Counted from the first letter of the stretch, positions 10,966-22,990 are shown. The stretch is 64,000 nucleotides of DNA from Paraspadella gotoi (GCA_051294375.1 CM119263.1:10262210-10326209); one strand, 5' to 3'. Numbers and translations: made by a program. Notes: generated by a model from the letters alone, not told the origin.

Positions 10966-11759
10966 ATAAAAATTAGCGAATAAAAAAGTTTTTATTTTAC
11001 TCACTGAAAAAATACTTAAAATACTTACAAAATACAAAAAATTGATAATTATTATTCCGATAACATGTTTAATCACATGCAATATATCTAGTAAGGCCTA
11101 ATTCAGTAAAGGCGGGCCAAAAATTGAACACTTTTTAATATAAAACTTCTAGTTCTAAATTTTTTTTTCTTTTACTACTAATCGATTTTCAATATAACTT
11201 TTGAATTAGTTCATTGGGTTGTTGCACTGAAGCTTTTAAATATTTATTAATATATAATAATATAGTAAGTATTGAACGGAATGTGCCAGGCGGAAATGAG
11301 TTTAGATGGAAAAGACATAAAGTCACATTTACTTGAATCTTAATATTACTAATAAATGTTTAATTAATTAATGTTAAATTAATTAATTAATGTGAAAAAT
11401 GATGGCAAAGTTAAAAAAATCTGAAAAGCATAAAGATCGTCGGGCAATGGCAGAAAGAGAGAGAGAGAAGAGAGAGAGAGAGTGAGAGACAGAGCAGAGA
11501 GAGTGAGTGAGAGAGCAGAGAGACGAAGGAGACATAAAATAAAAATAGAGGATATTTGTTTGTTTTGATAAAATGTAAAACAAAACATATTTTAATAACT
11601 TCCTAAACGTCCAATTTTAAGGACATCGATGATGATAAAGTTGAATATAAATTTAAAATTATTATTACATATTAAATAATTAATCTAATTAATTAATCGA
11701 CTTAATAATTAATTAATTAATTATCGTAGGGCCAGATCCGACATTGTTTGGACCAAACT
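10966..11759. other. AT-rich spacer with one partial satellite unit and a GA tract
   Basis: 11280-11345 is a partial copy of the 9.1-10.7 kb satellite (CGGAAATGAGTTTAGATGG). 11455-11535 is a GA tract whose left flank resembles 10745-10790. ATTAATTAATTAA runs occur at 11355-11385 and 11685-11720. No gene is seen. Confidence 0.6.
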
Positions 11760-12086
11760 TGTTTTTATATTTATTATAATGAAGATGAAAATAGAAAATA
11801 GATAGAGAAGAGAGAGAGAGAGAGAGGGAGAGAGAAAGAGAGAGTAGAGGGAGAGAGAGATTAGGAGGGAGCAGAGAGCCGTTCCAAGGGGCAGGAAAAT
11901 CCATCCCCCTGGGGATAGCCCCAGGGGAGGCAAGAGTTTTTCCTAGCCCCTGGGGGATTCCCCCTGGAGTGGGAACCCCTTGGGGCTCCAAAAAAGAGGC
12001 TACAGGGGCCGCCCCTAGGCGGTAAGGATTGCCTGCCCCTCGGGGCGCCCCGCGGAGCACCCGCGGGCCGCCCCCAGCACCGCCCA
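11760..12086. repeat. Inverted copy of array A with its GA/CT tract
   Basis: Reverse complement of about 1010-1335: AT-rich end, GA tract (11808-11875), then the GC-palindrome array (11884-12086). It is cut by a 25 N gap. Confidence 0.85.
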
Positions 12087-12111
12087 NNNNNNNNNNNNNN
12101 NNNNNNNNNNN
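12087..12111. other. Assembly gap, 25 N
   Basis: Exactly 25 N. Left flank is inverted array A and right flank is the inverted inner end of array B's neighbour (matching 3016 backwards). Confidence 0.99.
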
Positions 12112-13870
12112 GCGAGTTAAAGAAGAGCAAAGTTGCATGAGAAAATATACTTTTGACCATGTTTTAATTGAGAATATTTCTCCTGTCTGTTACTCTCTTC
12201 TATTTCTCTCTCCCTTTTTCTGTTTCTCTCTTCTTTTCTTCTCTTCTCTTTTTCTCTCTCTCTTTTTCTCTTCACTTCTTTTTTTTTTTTCTCTCTCTCT
12301 GTTTTTCTCTCTCTATAGATCTTTTTTTCTCTCTCTCCTTTCAAAACTTTTTTATTTTAACTGAATTAAATATACATATTTTTCAAATTATTTGTAACTC
12401 ATTTATTTCATATTTTATCGTTAAAAATTATAATTTTTGTATTTTTTAACCAATTATTTATTTCAGTTAAAAGTATAGAAACAAGTTTAGCAAACATGTA
12501 AGAGTAGCACCACAAATTTAGTGGTCAAAAGCTAATCAGTCATTTGTCTTCTTTTTTTATCTTATTTTTACTCTTTTCTTTTTTTAATTTTTTTCTCTTT
12601 TTCGTTGATGATCATATCTGATTTTTTTTCTCTTGAGTACGTAGAGAACATAAATTTTTTTAAATAAAAATTATTCATAATTTGATGTGTTAAAAGGAAA
12701 TTAAATAAATACACAAACAAATTATAGGGCAGTGACTGACAGACCTACTTAGTGAATTATGGAGCCCCCTAAAAAAACAATAAAAACTATTCATCAAAAT
12801 TAACATGAGTTCTACATCGTAAAATAAATTTTATTTTTTTAGGATGTAGATTAATTTATCGTCAGTTTGTAGATTGCTTAAGATGAACTCACATTGTTAA
12901 GTTAGAGGCCTGACGATTTGAGAGAGAGGTGAGCAACAAACTTTTATTCTAGCTCTCAATCACTACTTTTCTACCCACACACACAAAATTTTATTTCCAA
13001 TCCATCTATTTTAATTCATACATGATTGAGTTTAATGCTAATATCGATGGTGATGGACTTAAAGACTGATGATTAATTAATTAATCAATTAAATATTTTT
13101 AATTAATTATTTTATAAGTGGAATTAAAAAATTAAAACCATCCTACTCTTTATTCTATAAAATTATTAAGATAAAATTTTGTTGTGGGTAGGAAAAATGA
13201 AAGTGAGTTTTAATGAAAAACAAAGTTACTTTTACTTGAACATTATTAAAAATTTTTTTGCACTATTTCTTCTTCGTTTTTTATTTGTATCGATAAAATT
13301 ATTAATTAGCTAATTGTTAAGTTGGATTGTTGACCAAATAATTAATTTGACCAAATTATCCAAGTTGTCCAAATTATCTAAGTTGACAATTATGCAAGTG
13401 ACCAATTTTATGCCAATTGACTAAATCTATGAAATTGACCAAAATTATGCAAGTTGACCAATTATGCGTAGTTGATTTAATTATGAAATTGATTAATTAT
13501 GAAATACAATATGAATAGTTTACCAAATATGAATATGTTTACCAAATTATTAAAGTTACAAATTATAAAAGTTTAGCATTATGAGGTTAACAAATTAAGC
13601 AAGTTAACTAATATTATAAAAAAAATATTACCAAATTATGAAAGTTTACCAAATGTTATAAAGTTACAAGAATTTAAACCCAGTTATTATTATATTAGTT
13701 GCACTACGAAATTTCATCAGTTTTGACCATATTATTACTTAGTTATTCATTGACTAAATTATGCAACGGCGACCAAGATTATGCAGATTGGTATTGTACC
13801 AGCTATTGGTTCATTGATTGATTAATTTGAAGTGAAAATACTTATTTATTTTTTATTTTTAGTTACATAA
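12112..13870. repeat. Inverted copy of composite-element interior (1325-3016)
   Basis: Reverse complement of 1325-3016 from GCGAGTTAAAG at 12112 through the CT tract (12190-12345), the AT-rich interior and the AT minisatellite (13318-13800). Differences are mainly one-base indels. No gene is seen. Confidence 0.85.
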
Positions 13871-13875
13871 TGAAA

Positions 13876-14117
13876 CCTGGGGGAGCAGTTTTTTGCTCCC
13901 CAAGGGGTTACCCCCCAGGGCAGACTTTTTTTTGCCCCAGGGGGCTAAGCATTAGGGGCGCCCCTAATAGACCCAAAATGTTGGCCCCAGGGGGAACCCC
14001 CCTGGGGCGGCCCCCTGAGGCAATCCAGAGGGGGCGCCCCCTCAATGACCATTTTGCTGCTCCCCCTGGAATAGTCTGCCCCCTGGGGCCGCCCCTAGAG
14101 CCGCCCCGCGGGGCGGA
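13876..14117. repeat. GC-palindrome array B, cleaner copy
   Basis: Perfect palindromes include ATTAGGGGCGCCCCTAAT (13951-13968), GAGGGGGCGCCCCCTC (14028-14043) and CCGCCCCGCGGGGCGG (14101-14116). A stem GGGAGCA...TGCTCCC (13881-13900) precedes a CCAAGG palindrome. Further CCCCAGGGGG and CCCCCTGGGG units recur every 10-40 bases. Both strands hold 75-100 codon Pro/Gly/Arg-rich frames here, which I attribute to the palindromes. It could be a DNA/RNA hairpin cluster or part of a fold-back mobile element; no family is recognised. Confidence 0.85.
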
Positions 14118-15315
<1,198 letters not shown>

Positions 15316-15362
<47 letters not shown>

Positions 15363-15570
15363 CGAGTTTAAACCGTTTAGCTTTTATCAATCAAAGTTAG
15401 ATAATTTGCAACTTTGATCATAAAATTAAATCGAGAAAAAAATCCCACTCGTTTTTACCGGAAATTAAAAAAAGTGTTCATTTGGTATTATGAATTGCAC
15501 TCGAAAGACAATGAAGAAAAAGAGAGAAGTGAGAGGGAGAGAGAAAGAGAGAGAGAGAGAAACAAAAAGA
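15316..15570. repeat. GA tracts
   Basis: (GA)n of about 45 bases at 15316-15360 and a shorter interrupted GA tract at 15525-15580. Confidence 0.9.
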
Positions 15571-16027
15571 GAGAAAGACTAAAACAGGAAGGGTGGGTAT
15601 GCCGTTTTGGGCGATTTTCAAATCCATCATCTCTTTCCAAACTAATTTTCACCTCACCCCCATGTCAACCACAAATACTCTCTGTCTCGAAGATCTTTCT
15701 TCAATTCTTTTCATCCTTTCACACACAGTCGCCCCATCTTCACAAACTATTCCCGTTCTTTTGTTTTCGAGTCACGTGATTCGGCGAGATTCTCGTCCGG
15801 CAAAGTCTCGTCGCGTGACAACGAAAAACGCGATGCGAATAGAAAAGGTCCGAGAGGGACTCTCTCGGCGAATAGAAAAGGTTCTCTCTTACGAATCATT
15901 TTCGGTGTTGTTATACGTAATGGTTATTATAATTATTATACAATTTTTTTTTAGCTCTGCCAAATGTGGGAGACTATTTGATAAAAAAAAATTATTTGTC
16001 GTACTCGAGCGGGAACCAAAAATTATT

Positions 16028-16303
16028 CTAAACTTTCCGACTCTTTAAGGGAAATTCAAGGAATATAGAAAAAAAAATTGAAGGTACCGCCAGGACTCCA
16101 GGAGTCTCTGGACCCAAAGTCACTGAAATCCAACCAATTGCTCCAGAAAGATTTTCCGTCCCGAGCTCACACCGACAAGGCTCGGTTTTTCCCTTCGTCC
16201 GTTCGGATGGGAATAGCATCTCCCATTTAGTGCAAAGGAGATTCGCGGGAGAGAGCGCCTTGTTTATTGCCTCGTTTTGGACGAGCGCTTGACCGCGGAC
16301 CAA
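16028..16303 (-). CDS. Hypothetical short open frame, unrecognised
   Basis: A 91-codon frame of mixed composition with three cysteines (CTKWEM, PCRCELG), unlike the simple-sequence frames elsewhere. No domain, signal peptide or membrane segment is recognised, and no splice structure can be assigned. It lies at the edge of the CpG-richer patch at 16.0-17.3 kb and opposite a possible plus-strand frame at 16342. Chance is quite possible for a frame this short. Confidence 0.12.
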   Translation of the reverse strand: MVRGQALVQNEAINKALSPANLLCTKWEMLFPSERTKGKTEPCRCELGTENLSGAIGWISVTLGPETPGVLAVPSIFFSIFLEFPLKSRKV

Positions 16304-16341
16304 CGCTTGACCGCTCTAAGCTGTAATTCATCACTTCTTTT

Positions 16342-16593
16342 ATGCGCGCGTCGCTTTATTTTTGGTCTTTTTTCTTTTCCTTCGGATTTCTCGTGAACGT
16401 TGAGGGCGGAAGTGACATCGCGACGTGGATTAGTGTCAACGACGACTGGAGTATTAGAGCTTTCTTTCTATTAATGTCTAAAGAGAACATTCTGACAGCG
16501 GTCTATTCACACCGACTCGCCTCCAGCTTCATTCAGCCAGACCGTCCTAGGGTAACAGCGCCACTGACAGAAGGCATCACCGATGGGCGGTAG
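16342..16593 (+). CDS. Hypothetical frame with signal-peptide-like start
   Basis: An 83-codon frame beginning MRASLYFWSFFFSFGF, a basic start followed by a hydrophobic stretch of about 17 residues ending near a VEGG boundary. The rest is non-repetitive. It could be the first exon of a secreted protein; a donor-like GGTAAC lies at about 16551. No homology is recognised, no downstream exon was found, and chance hydrophobicity from T-rich DNA is a real alternative. Confidence 0.15.
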   Translation: MRASLYFWSFFFSFGFLVNVEGGSDIATWISVNDDWSIRAFFLLMSKENILTAVYSHRLASSFIQPDRPRVTAPLTEGITDGR

Positions 16594-17016
16594 CCCCTTA
16601 AGCCAACAGTGAGATGCCCCATCCCAATTGGCATCACAGGCAACCAGGCTGTTGCTATGACATTTGCTGGGAAACGGTTTATTTGGCAGTGACCAGGGAG
16701 CTAATGCGCAGGTGACGTGAGATAATTCGCCTCACTCCTGGAAATGACCTTTACTGTGAAGGTGACTTTTATGGGAAAATCGATATCGATGGTAAAAGCG
16801 ACAAACGTTAAAAAAGTAAAGATGATGACGATGATGACGATGATGACGACTCCTCAGTGTATGACGCTCGTGAAGACTGTGGGCGAAAGGAGGAAACGTT
16901 AAGAAATACTGTATAAAATCACAACTACCTAAATCTCCTCGAGAAACAAACGAGCGACTCGGCGCGTGCATCCAGCGTGCGCCCCACGGGCGTTCATCGA
17001 TTTGTTTGTATCGGTT

Positions 17017-17026
17017 TCTCGCGAGA
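17017..17026. promoter_or_regulatory. TCTCGCGAGA palindrome, possible promoter element
   Basis: Exact ten-base palindrome. In vertebrates this sequence is a known core-promoter motif. Its significance here is unproven, because the organism is unknown and no transcript start can be seen. Confidence 0.15.
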
Positions 17027-17180
17027 TCTCGGTGGGAATCCTGTGCGGTGTGCACGCACGCGCAACCCGCATGCGACGCCACGTGCGGCGGAGCAGATTC
17101 GGCGAACGTCGTGGTCGCGAGTGACGCGTGAGTGGCGTCCGACGCGATTAACGATCGCATCGGATTGACGGTGGCTCGCG

Positions 17181-17232
17181 CGGGGGGGGGGGGGGGAGGG
17201 CGGGGAGGGGGGGTTGGGGGAGGGGTGTTGGC
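17181..17232 (+). other. Long G-run region, G-quadruplex candidate
   Basis: A pure G run of about 15, then GGGCGGGGAGGGGGGG-type runs separated by one or two bases. It satisfies the simple four-G-run rule several times over on the plus strand. Confidence 0.5.
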
Positions 17233-17240
17233 CGAGAGAA

Positions 17241-18083
17241 ACGTCGGGGGGAACTGGAGTGGAATCGTGAATGCTGTTGCTGCGAAACGGACTATCAGTT
17301 GCTGTTAAAGACGTGCATTCGATTCCTTCTCTTACAATATAAAAAAAAAATGATTACGGTGGACGGACTTCGTTTTGACGCAACAGTCAAGTTCCGACAT
17401 TATCCCGCGGGTCTAAAATGACTCTCGAGTTGGCGGTAAAATTTGAAGAGAGAAGAAGTGAGGAAGTAAGGTGGGTAGGATATAAAAGATTGAGGCAAAG
17501 AGAGAAAAAATGGATAAAGGAAAAATAGGAAAAAAAGAGGGAAAGGTAGGATAAAAGGGAAAAAAGAACGGAAAAAAGAAAGGAAGAAAGGCGGTTTTTT
17601 TTCCTCGTGTGACGATCCAGACTCCGGCTCGTTTGGCCAGGGAAAGTGGCGGAGATAAAATGCGTCATTCTGTCAGGTTTTTTCCCCCGAAATTCCCGCA
17701 TCAGCTGCTGTGTTCGAGCTGCATCCGCGGCTCTGCGTGGGCGTCGCCGGGCAAGCGGTCGAGTGGTTTATTCCGACAGATTTTATCATTTGCTGACCGA
17801 CCGACTGAAAGAGCTTCGTCTATGAATTGAATCCGAAAAATGCCAGGAGAAGCCTAATAATTTAAACATCACGTATATATGTAGCTTTTTTTTCAATCGG
17901 TGAAAAAATTTTTGCGTCGACGACGAAAAAGAAAAACGAAAAAAAAGGCCGGAAAATCTATTATAAATTTTCATTCAAAAAAAGGGGAAAAAAAAGAAAA
18001 AAACTTTTATATAGTTTAAACATTCATATTTCATTAGTAAGCGTCATGTTACGATCTAACTTTAAGAAGATATTAAAATGTCT
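17241..18083. other. Single-copy intergenic sequence, no gene seen
   Basis: A-rich runs and short purine-rich stretches (17450-17600). Frames at 17387-17701 minus and 17609-17830 plus overlap each other and show no domain. Confidence 0.5.
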
Positions 18084-18830
18084 GATAAAAAAAAGTCAAT
18101 AAAACGCAGACGGGAGAAAACGAGAAAATATGGAATCCGTTATCAGCGATTAGATTCGTCGGATAAGCGAAGCCCTTTAGTAATAATGAGCATTCTTTAA
18201 TCTTCAATCTTCATTGGTTGACCGGTTCGCATTTCAGTAAGCATCGCTCGATAGTAGACCTCGCGAAATAGCTATAAATCCAAATTCTCTTTTGGCAGAA
18301 AATTTACCCTCGATAAAAATCCCCCAAATTCTTTAACCTTCCACTTTCAAAAAAAAAAACTTACCCAAGGAAACTCTGACGTCAAACGAGTTCCTTGGCG
18401 CCGAAATTCGGTCGTTTGGGGAAAGTTTTTTTTTTCTCGCTGCGCCGTGGGGTTGTAGAGGGGGGCGATGGGGGCGATGGGGCGGAGGGGCGCAGGGGGG
18501 GCGATGGGGCGAGGGGGAGTGAGGAAAAGATTCGTCGATTGGGTAGTTTTTTTTTTTGAAAAGTGGAAGGTTAAAGAATTTGGGGATTTTTATCGAGGGT
18601 AAATTTTCTGCCAAAAGAGAATTTGGATTTATAGCTATCGTCGCGCAGGTCTACTAATCGAGCGATGCTTACTGAAATGCGAACAACGTTCCAACCAATG
18701 AAGATTGAGATCTAAGAATGCTCATCTATTACTAACAGGGCTTCGCTATCCTCGACGATCTTAATCGACTGCATAACGCATTCCATATTTTCTCGTTTTC
18801 TCCCGTCTGTCGTTTTATTGACTTTTTATC
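18084..18830. repeat. Fold-back inverted repeat, arms about 285 bases
   Basis: Left arm 18084-18368 is the reverse complement of right arm 18539-18830, with perhaps 10-15 percent differences; coordinates sum to about 36,910 throughout. The arms start GATAAAAA and end ...CTTACCC/GGGTAG. The spacer of about 170 bases includes a G-rich block. The layout resembles a fold-back or MITE-like element or a transcribable long hairpin. No transposase is present. Target-site duplication is not evident by eye. Confidence 0.85.
18454..18522 (+). other. G-rich loop of the fold-back repeat, G-quadruplex candidate
   Basis: Repeated GGGGGCGATG / GGGGCGATG units and further G runs, located entirely in the loop between the two arms. 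Confidence 0.5.
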
Positions 18831-19440
18831 AACATGACCGGCTCGAAGCCGGTTCAGTGCTTGATATTGATCGGCGTGAGCTTCTTTGGAGTCGTCGCGT
18901 CGTCGTCCTTGGCCGTCACGCTGTTTTTTACTATAAAAAGTACTACGCTCTTTATAGGTTTGGCTGCTGAACTTACCGTTTTTTTTAAAATAAAAATTAT
19001 TATAATACTGATAGAGTTTACAAAGGTCGCAATCATAGTACGTTAAAAATTTAGATAATGGCTTCTCAATTTAAAATAGGCTTTGATATTTTCTCATTAC
19101 ATTTGGATTTAAGCTATTTTTTGTTTGAATTTCCACTTCATTATGATTTACTGCAATATCAAAAGTAGATTATATACTGATTATATAATCCAAATTAGTA
19201 TATAGAAATGCTTTAAGCTAATTACATATTGCAGTATATATATTGAAGATGAAATTCAAAAATTTTTTTTTTAAATTTCTAATAAAAAGGGAACTCAAAG
19301 TAAATTTTTTTAATGAGAACCTATATCTTAATTTTAATACAATAAAAATATAAATCTTTTACAAGCTGCGATTGAAAAAATTGAAAAGTTTCCAATTGTA
19401 AACCATTGCTAACATTTTTGCCTTTCTTTTATTTATTTTT
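18831..19440. other. AT-rich sequence, no convincing gene
   Basis: Begins with the palindrome ACCGGCTCGAAGCCGGT (18837-18853) just outside the fold-back arm. A 70-codon hydrophobic frame at 18834-19046 is opposed by a similar-length minus frame, and neither shows a domain. Confidence 0.45.
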
Positions 19441-19690
19441 TAATTTATATATTTTTTTAGCGCTGCCTTTTCTGAATCGTTTAAAAAACAGAGTTCAGTT
19501 TCCTCTCTGTCTCTCTTTGTGTGCGATCTCTTGCGTGATCGTTCGTCTTTGTTGAAAAATTCTGCATTATTTTTGTCTTATCTTATATAATAACATATAT
19601 ATTTGATCAGCGCCAGCCTTTTCTGAATCGTCTTAAAAAATACGAAGTTCTCAGGCTCTCTCTACATTCTCTCTCCCTCGTCTCCCTTCA

Positions 19691-19731
<41 letters not shown>

Positions 19732-20241
19732 CTCTCCTTCTCTTTTACAAAAAAAAAAAATTCAACTTTGTTTAACCACCGGTTTTTTGAAAAAAAAATT
19801 TTTATATTCTTTCCTTCTAAAAAACTTTATTATCGCCATTTATTCACGCGCTCTTTCTCAATACAAATACCAAATTTTACTCTGATAGATGTTTCCGTTG
19901 GCATCATCTTTTTTGAGAAAATGTGAGATAGTACACTCTACTTGACGACTGGATTCGTGGCCGTTGCGGGCGCTGCAACGAGTAAACAAGCGCGAGGAAC
20001 ATAGACCTAAATAACGCGTTTTATGGCACACGAAACGTCTACGTGATAAAAAAAAATTCAACTGACCGGATCACAGCCGATATAAACAAGACGTGACTAA
20101 TATTGGTATCGTAGTGGCGGGAAAACTTTCTCTCCCTCCTCTCTCTCGTCTCTCTCTCTCTCTCGTCTCTCTCCTCTCTCTCTCTTTTTTTTTTTTTTAC
20201 AAAAAAAAATTATAACTTGTAAACGAGTAAACGATTCCGCG

Positions 20242-20283
<42 letters not shown>

Positions 20284-20720
20284 CTATCTTGATCTCTCTC
20301 TCTTTCTCGCTCCTTTCTATCTCTTCTTTTTGTCTGACAAAAAGTAATATTATTAGTCACCTTTGTTTTTCACCTACCGTCATCTTTAAACGAGTTCCGG
20401 CTCTCTTCTAATTCCTACCTCTTCTGCTTTTTTGTTTACACAAAAAAAATTTTTAGTCACTTTTTTTTTCACCCAGGGCGCACGAGTAACGAGTGTAAAC
20501 GAGTTCGGACTCTGTTCAGCTTTTTCTTCGTCGTCTCTCTCATCATCTCTCTCTCTCTCGGTCTCTCTCTGTCTCTCTCTCGTGCAATGTAACGATCGTT
20601 CGTTTTATTTAAATACATTCTCTATTATCTTTTCCTTTGCTTAAAAACTTTTAGTATCGCTCATTTAGTTTTTTTTCTCTATACACAAATACCAAATTTA
20701 CATCCGAGATTTAATGGATT
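19440..20720. repeat. Degenerate local duplications with CT tracts
   Basis: CCTTTTCTGAATCGT followed by an A run occurs at about 19467 and 19618, giving a 150-base tandem pair. A second related pair is about 19815-19900 and 20640-20705 (CAAATACCAAATTTAC). AACGAG-type motifs recur near 20225, 20390 and 20500. CT tracts lie at 19689-19735, 20130-20190, 20248-20282 and 20545-20580. No gene is seen. Confidence 0.6.
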
Positions 20721-21744
20721 TCATTTTGAGGAAAAAAAGCATGGCAATGTCAACGATGTACATCAGCTTGAGCTGCTTTTACATATAGTCTGCTAATTGT
20801 CCGGCAATTGCGCGGATTAATTTATATTACGATACTATAATACTCTTCTAACAAAAAAAATTTCTTTGTTTTTTTGTTTATTACTGTAACTTGCGTGACC
20901 GGTCGGCCCACCGCACTATTGGCAAAGATATATATCTAATAATAAGGAGTGAGAAGAAGAGATATTGTCAGAATTAAACAATTCTTTTTTTGTTATTCTA
21001 GACGANNNNNNNNNNNNNNNNNNNNNNNNNACGAATTTTCCACTTTAATTTGCAAAAACGTCTCCCGACTCTTGATACGAAATCGTCTGGATTGAGATCG
21101 CGGAATTTGCGCTCTCAATCTAGATTTCCGCGCGCGAGTCTTTCAACTTTCGGCTATCGCTTTTTTTTTTTTTTGGTGAGCGGTTATTTTTTTTTTTCAT
21201 TGAACTTTTTGGTCTCTCCGATGTTACTAAAAAAATTTTTTTTCATTTTAAATTAAAATTTGTAGAAGAATGAATTTCCAAACTTTTATCATATTGTTTA
21301 ACCCTTGATTGCGCACTGAATCTTGACAAAAACAGTCTTTCTCTCCGAGTAAAGCATTTCTTCGTGGAAGAACCTTCATGCGGTGTTAAATATGTGACAA
21401 AAATATTTACTCTCAGAAAGATTAATTTTTTTTTACTAAAATGCGATCATTTCGAAGGGTGTGTTAATGCGCCGGCGCAGATCGAATTTTGCGGTCGGAG
21501 GCAAAAACGACTCCAAATTTGAGAAAAGAGAAGAAATTGGGTGAAATTCTTTGGGTTTGAAAATCTCCTCTTATTGGAGAGGGAGGGGGGGGGGTGGTTG
21601 GAATAAAATACAAAATAAAATTCCCCATAAAACTTTAAATCCATTCTGATGACATATCGTAAGACTAATATAAACGAAATTTAAAAGTGAAGTTTAAATA
21701 TCGATATTTTATAACTAGAAAAGTAACAAAAAATTTAATAAAAA
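20721..21744. other. Intergenic sequence with an assembly gap, no gene seen
   Basis: AT-rich, interrupted by N at 21006-21030. A polyG-containing run is at 21584-21597. No domain-bearing frame is present. Confidence 0.5.
21006..21030. other. Assembly gap, 25 N
   Basis: Exactly 25 N. This is the only gap whose immediate flanks I did not see repeated in the window. Confidence 0.99.
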
Positions 21745-22990
21745 AGGATATTTAGTATTCGCAAAATATAATTTATTCGTCTTTCCGTTGCTCGTTGTCA
21801 CTTTTTTTTAGGGTGGAGATTTCATTTTAGAAATCTGTTTACTATGAAATGAAAGGAAGATTATATATAAGTTCTTCTCATTATCGTTTCGAGTATTTTT
21901 TTTTCTTTACGACATTATGCGGAATGTAATTCAGAATTTTCGAGTATTTTCCTTTCATTTTTTTTGTTCTCCCCCCCCCCCAAAAAAAAACCAACAAAAA
22001 AACAAAAAACGATCTCTTCTCGATTTCAGCAAGGAATCGTCTTCCTCTATGAAAGACAAATCTCGACAAATCTCCCGATTCCACACAGATGCTCTCTCTC
22101 CTTCATCCCCGTTCGCTTCTTACTCCTTTTCTAACGCTTTTACCCTCCCCCACTTCCCCCCGCTAATACAACATCCCTCCTTTATCCCTCCTTTCCCTCA
22201 TCCCTTCCCTGCTCCCTTCCCCAAATCGCTCCTCCGTTCCCTTCCCCCGGATCGCCCATGGCCCAATTAAGCCGCGAAGCGAATTCCCTTTCCCAAATTT
22301 CGATTTTGAGCCGCGAGACTCGAAGCTTCGCGACTCATCATCAATTTTCGGATTTCGGAGACTTGGCGAAATCACCCCATCCGTAACTGTCACCCCCATC
22401 TCTTTACAAACTGTTCTCGCCACTCCCGTCCTCCGCTTCCCCCCACATCCGTAACTGTCACCCTCATATCTTTTCACGACACCCCATCCTTGACTGTCGA
22501 TCCGATCCCTATTCTCGCAAACCCTCTTCACAACATAACGAAATCACCGCTACAGTTACTCTCTCCCTCGGGTTTAAACTCGTCACCCCTTGCACCCTAA
22601 ATACTTTCACTCTTCTTTTTGAGTTTGCTATTCTCTTTCATTCTATTTACTTAATTCTCGCCAACGGTATTTTTACATCATTTTCCATATTTTTTATACT
22701 TTTCAAAATTGTAAACTCTGAACTTTTCAAACGTTTTCAAATACAGTATCGGATAGTCCGATTAACCCGATTTTCCAAAATTTGCCCTATCCTCCTCCTA
22801 CTCTCTACTCTATCCTCCTTTATCCTCCTCTATCCTCTTACCACCCTCACCGCAATAATCGGTATCAGTTTTAAAGTCGCGGGTTTAAGTTTTCCCGTTG
22901 TTTCTTTTCTTTTAAAAATATAAATGAAAATTCCAAACCGTACTGGGTATTGTGGGACCACATTTTTATTTTTATGCATCTTTGTTTTTA
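21745..22990. repeat. First copy of the segment repeated at 36.26-38.24 kb and inverted at 52.7-54.69 kb
   Basis: Begins AAAGGATATTTAGTATTCGC and runs to the T/A-rich TTTTTATTATTATTA stretch. This copy has fewer odd insertions than the others, so it is probably the more accurate consensus. Proline/serine-rich frames (21917-22270 plus, 22163-22531 minus) are broken differently in each copy, so they are not accepted as genes. Confidence 0.85.
22376..22500. repeat. 70-base minisatellite, two units
   Basis: Units contain CCGTAACTGTCACC, CATCTCTTTACAAACTG and CGTCCTCCGCTTCCCC. The homologous position at 36915-37680 has about eleven units. Confidence 0.85.

Larger units (their letters stand above)
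16594..17240. other. CpG-rich patch, no clear gene
   Basis: From about 16920 to 17240 the sequence is markedly richer in CG dinucleotides than its surroundings. It contains TCTCGCGAGA (17017-17026), GTGCAC and CACGTG (17080-17085). Frames on both strands (142 codons minus, 63 codons plus) overlap each other and look like by-products of base composition. 16824-16850 is a short GATGAC repeat. This could be a promoter or regulatory island; that is inference. Confidence 0.3.

Noticed and set aside
13876-14117. Resemblance to a CRISPR array
   Set aside because: Palindromes differ in sequence, spacing varies from 10 to 40 bases, there are no identical direct repeats or cas genes, and the context is eukaryotic.
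16732-17160. 142-codon minus-strand frame
   Set aside because: It overlaps a plus-strand frame in the CpG-rich patch and ends in a His run from a GATGAC repeat. No domain is recognised.
18834-19046. 70-codon hydrophobic frame beside the fold-back repeat
   Set aside because: An equally long frame exists on the opposite strand, the hydrophobicity follows from T/A-rich DNA, and there is no domain.
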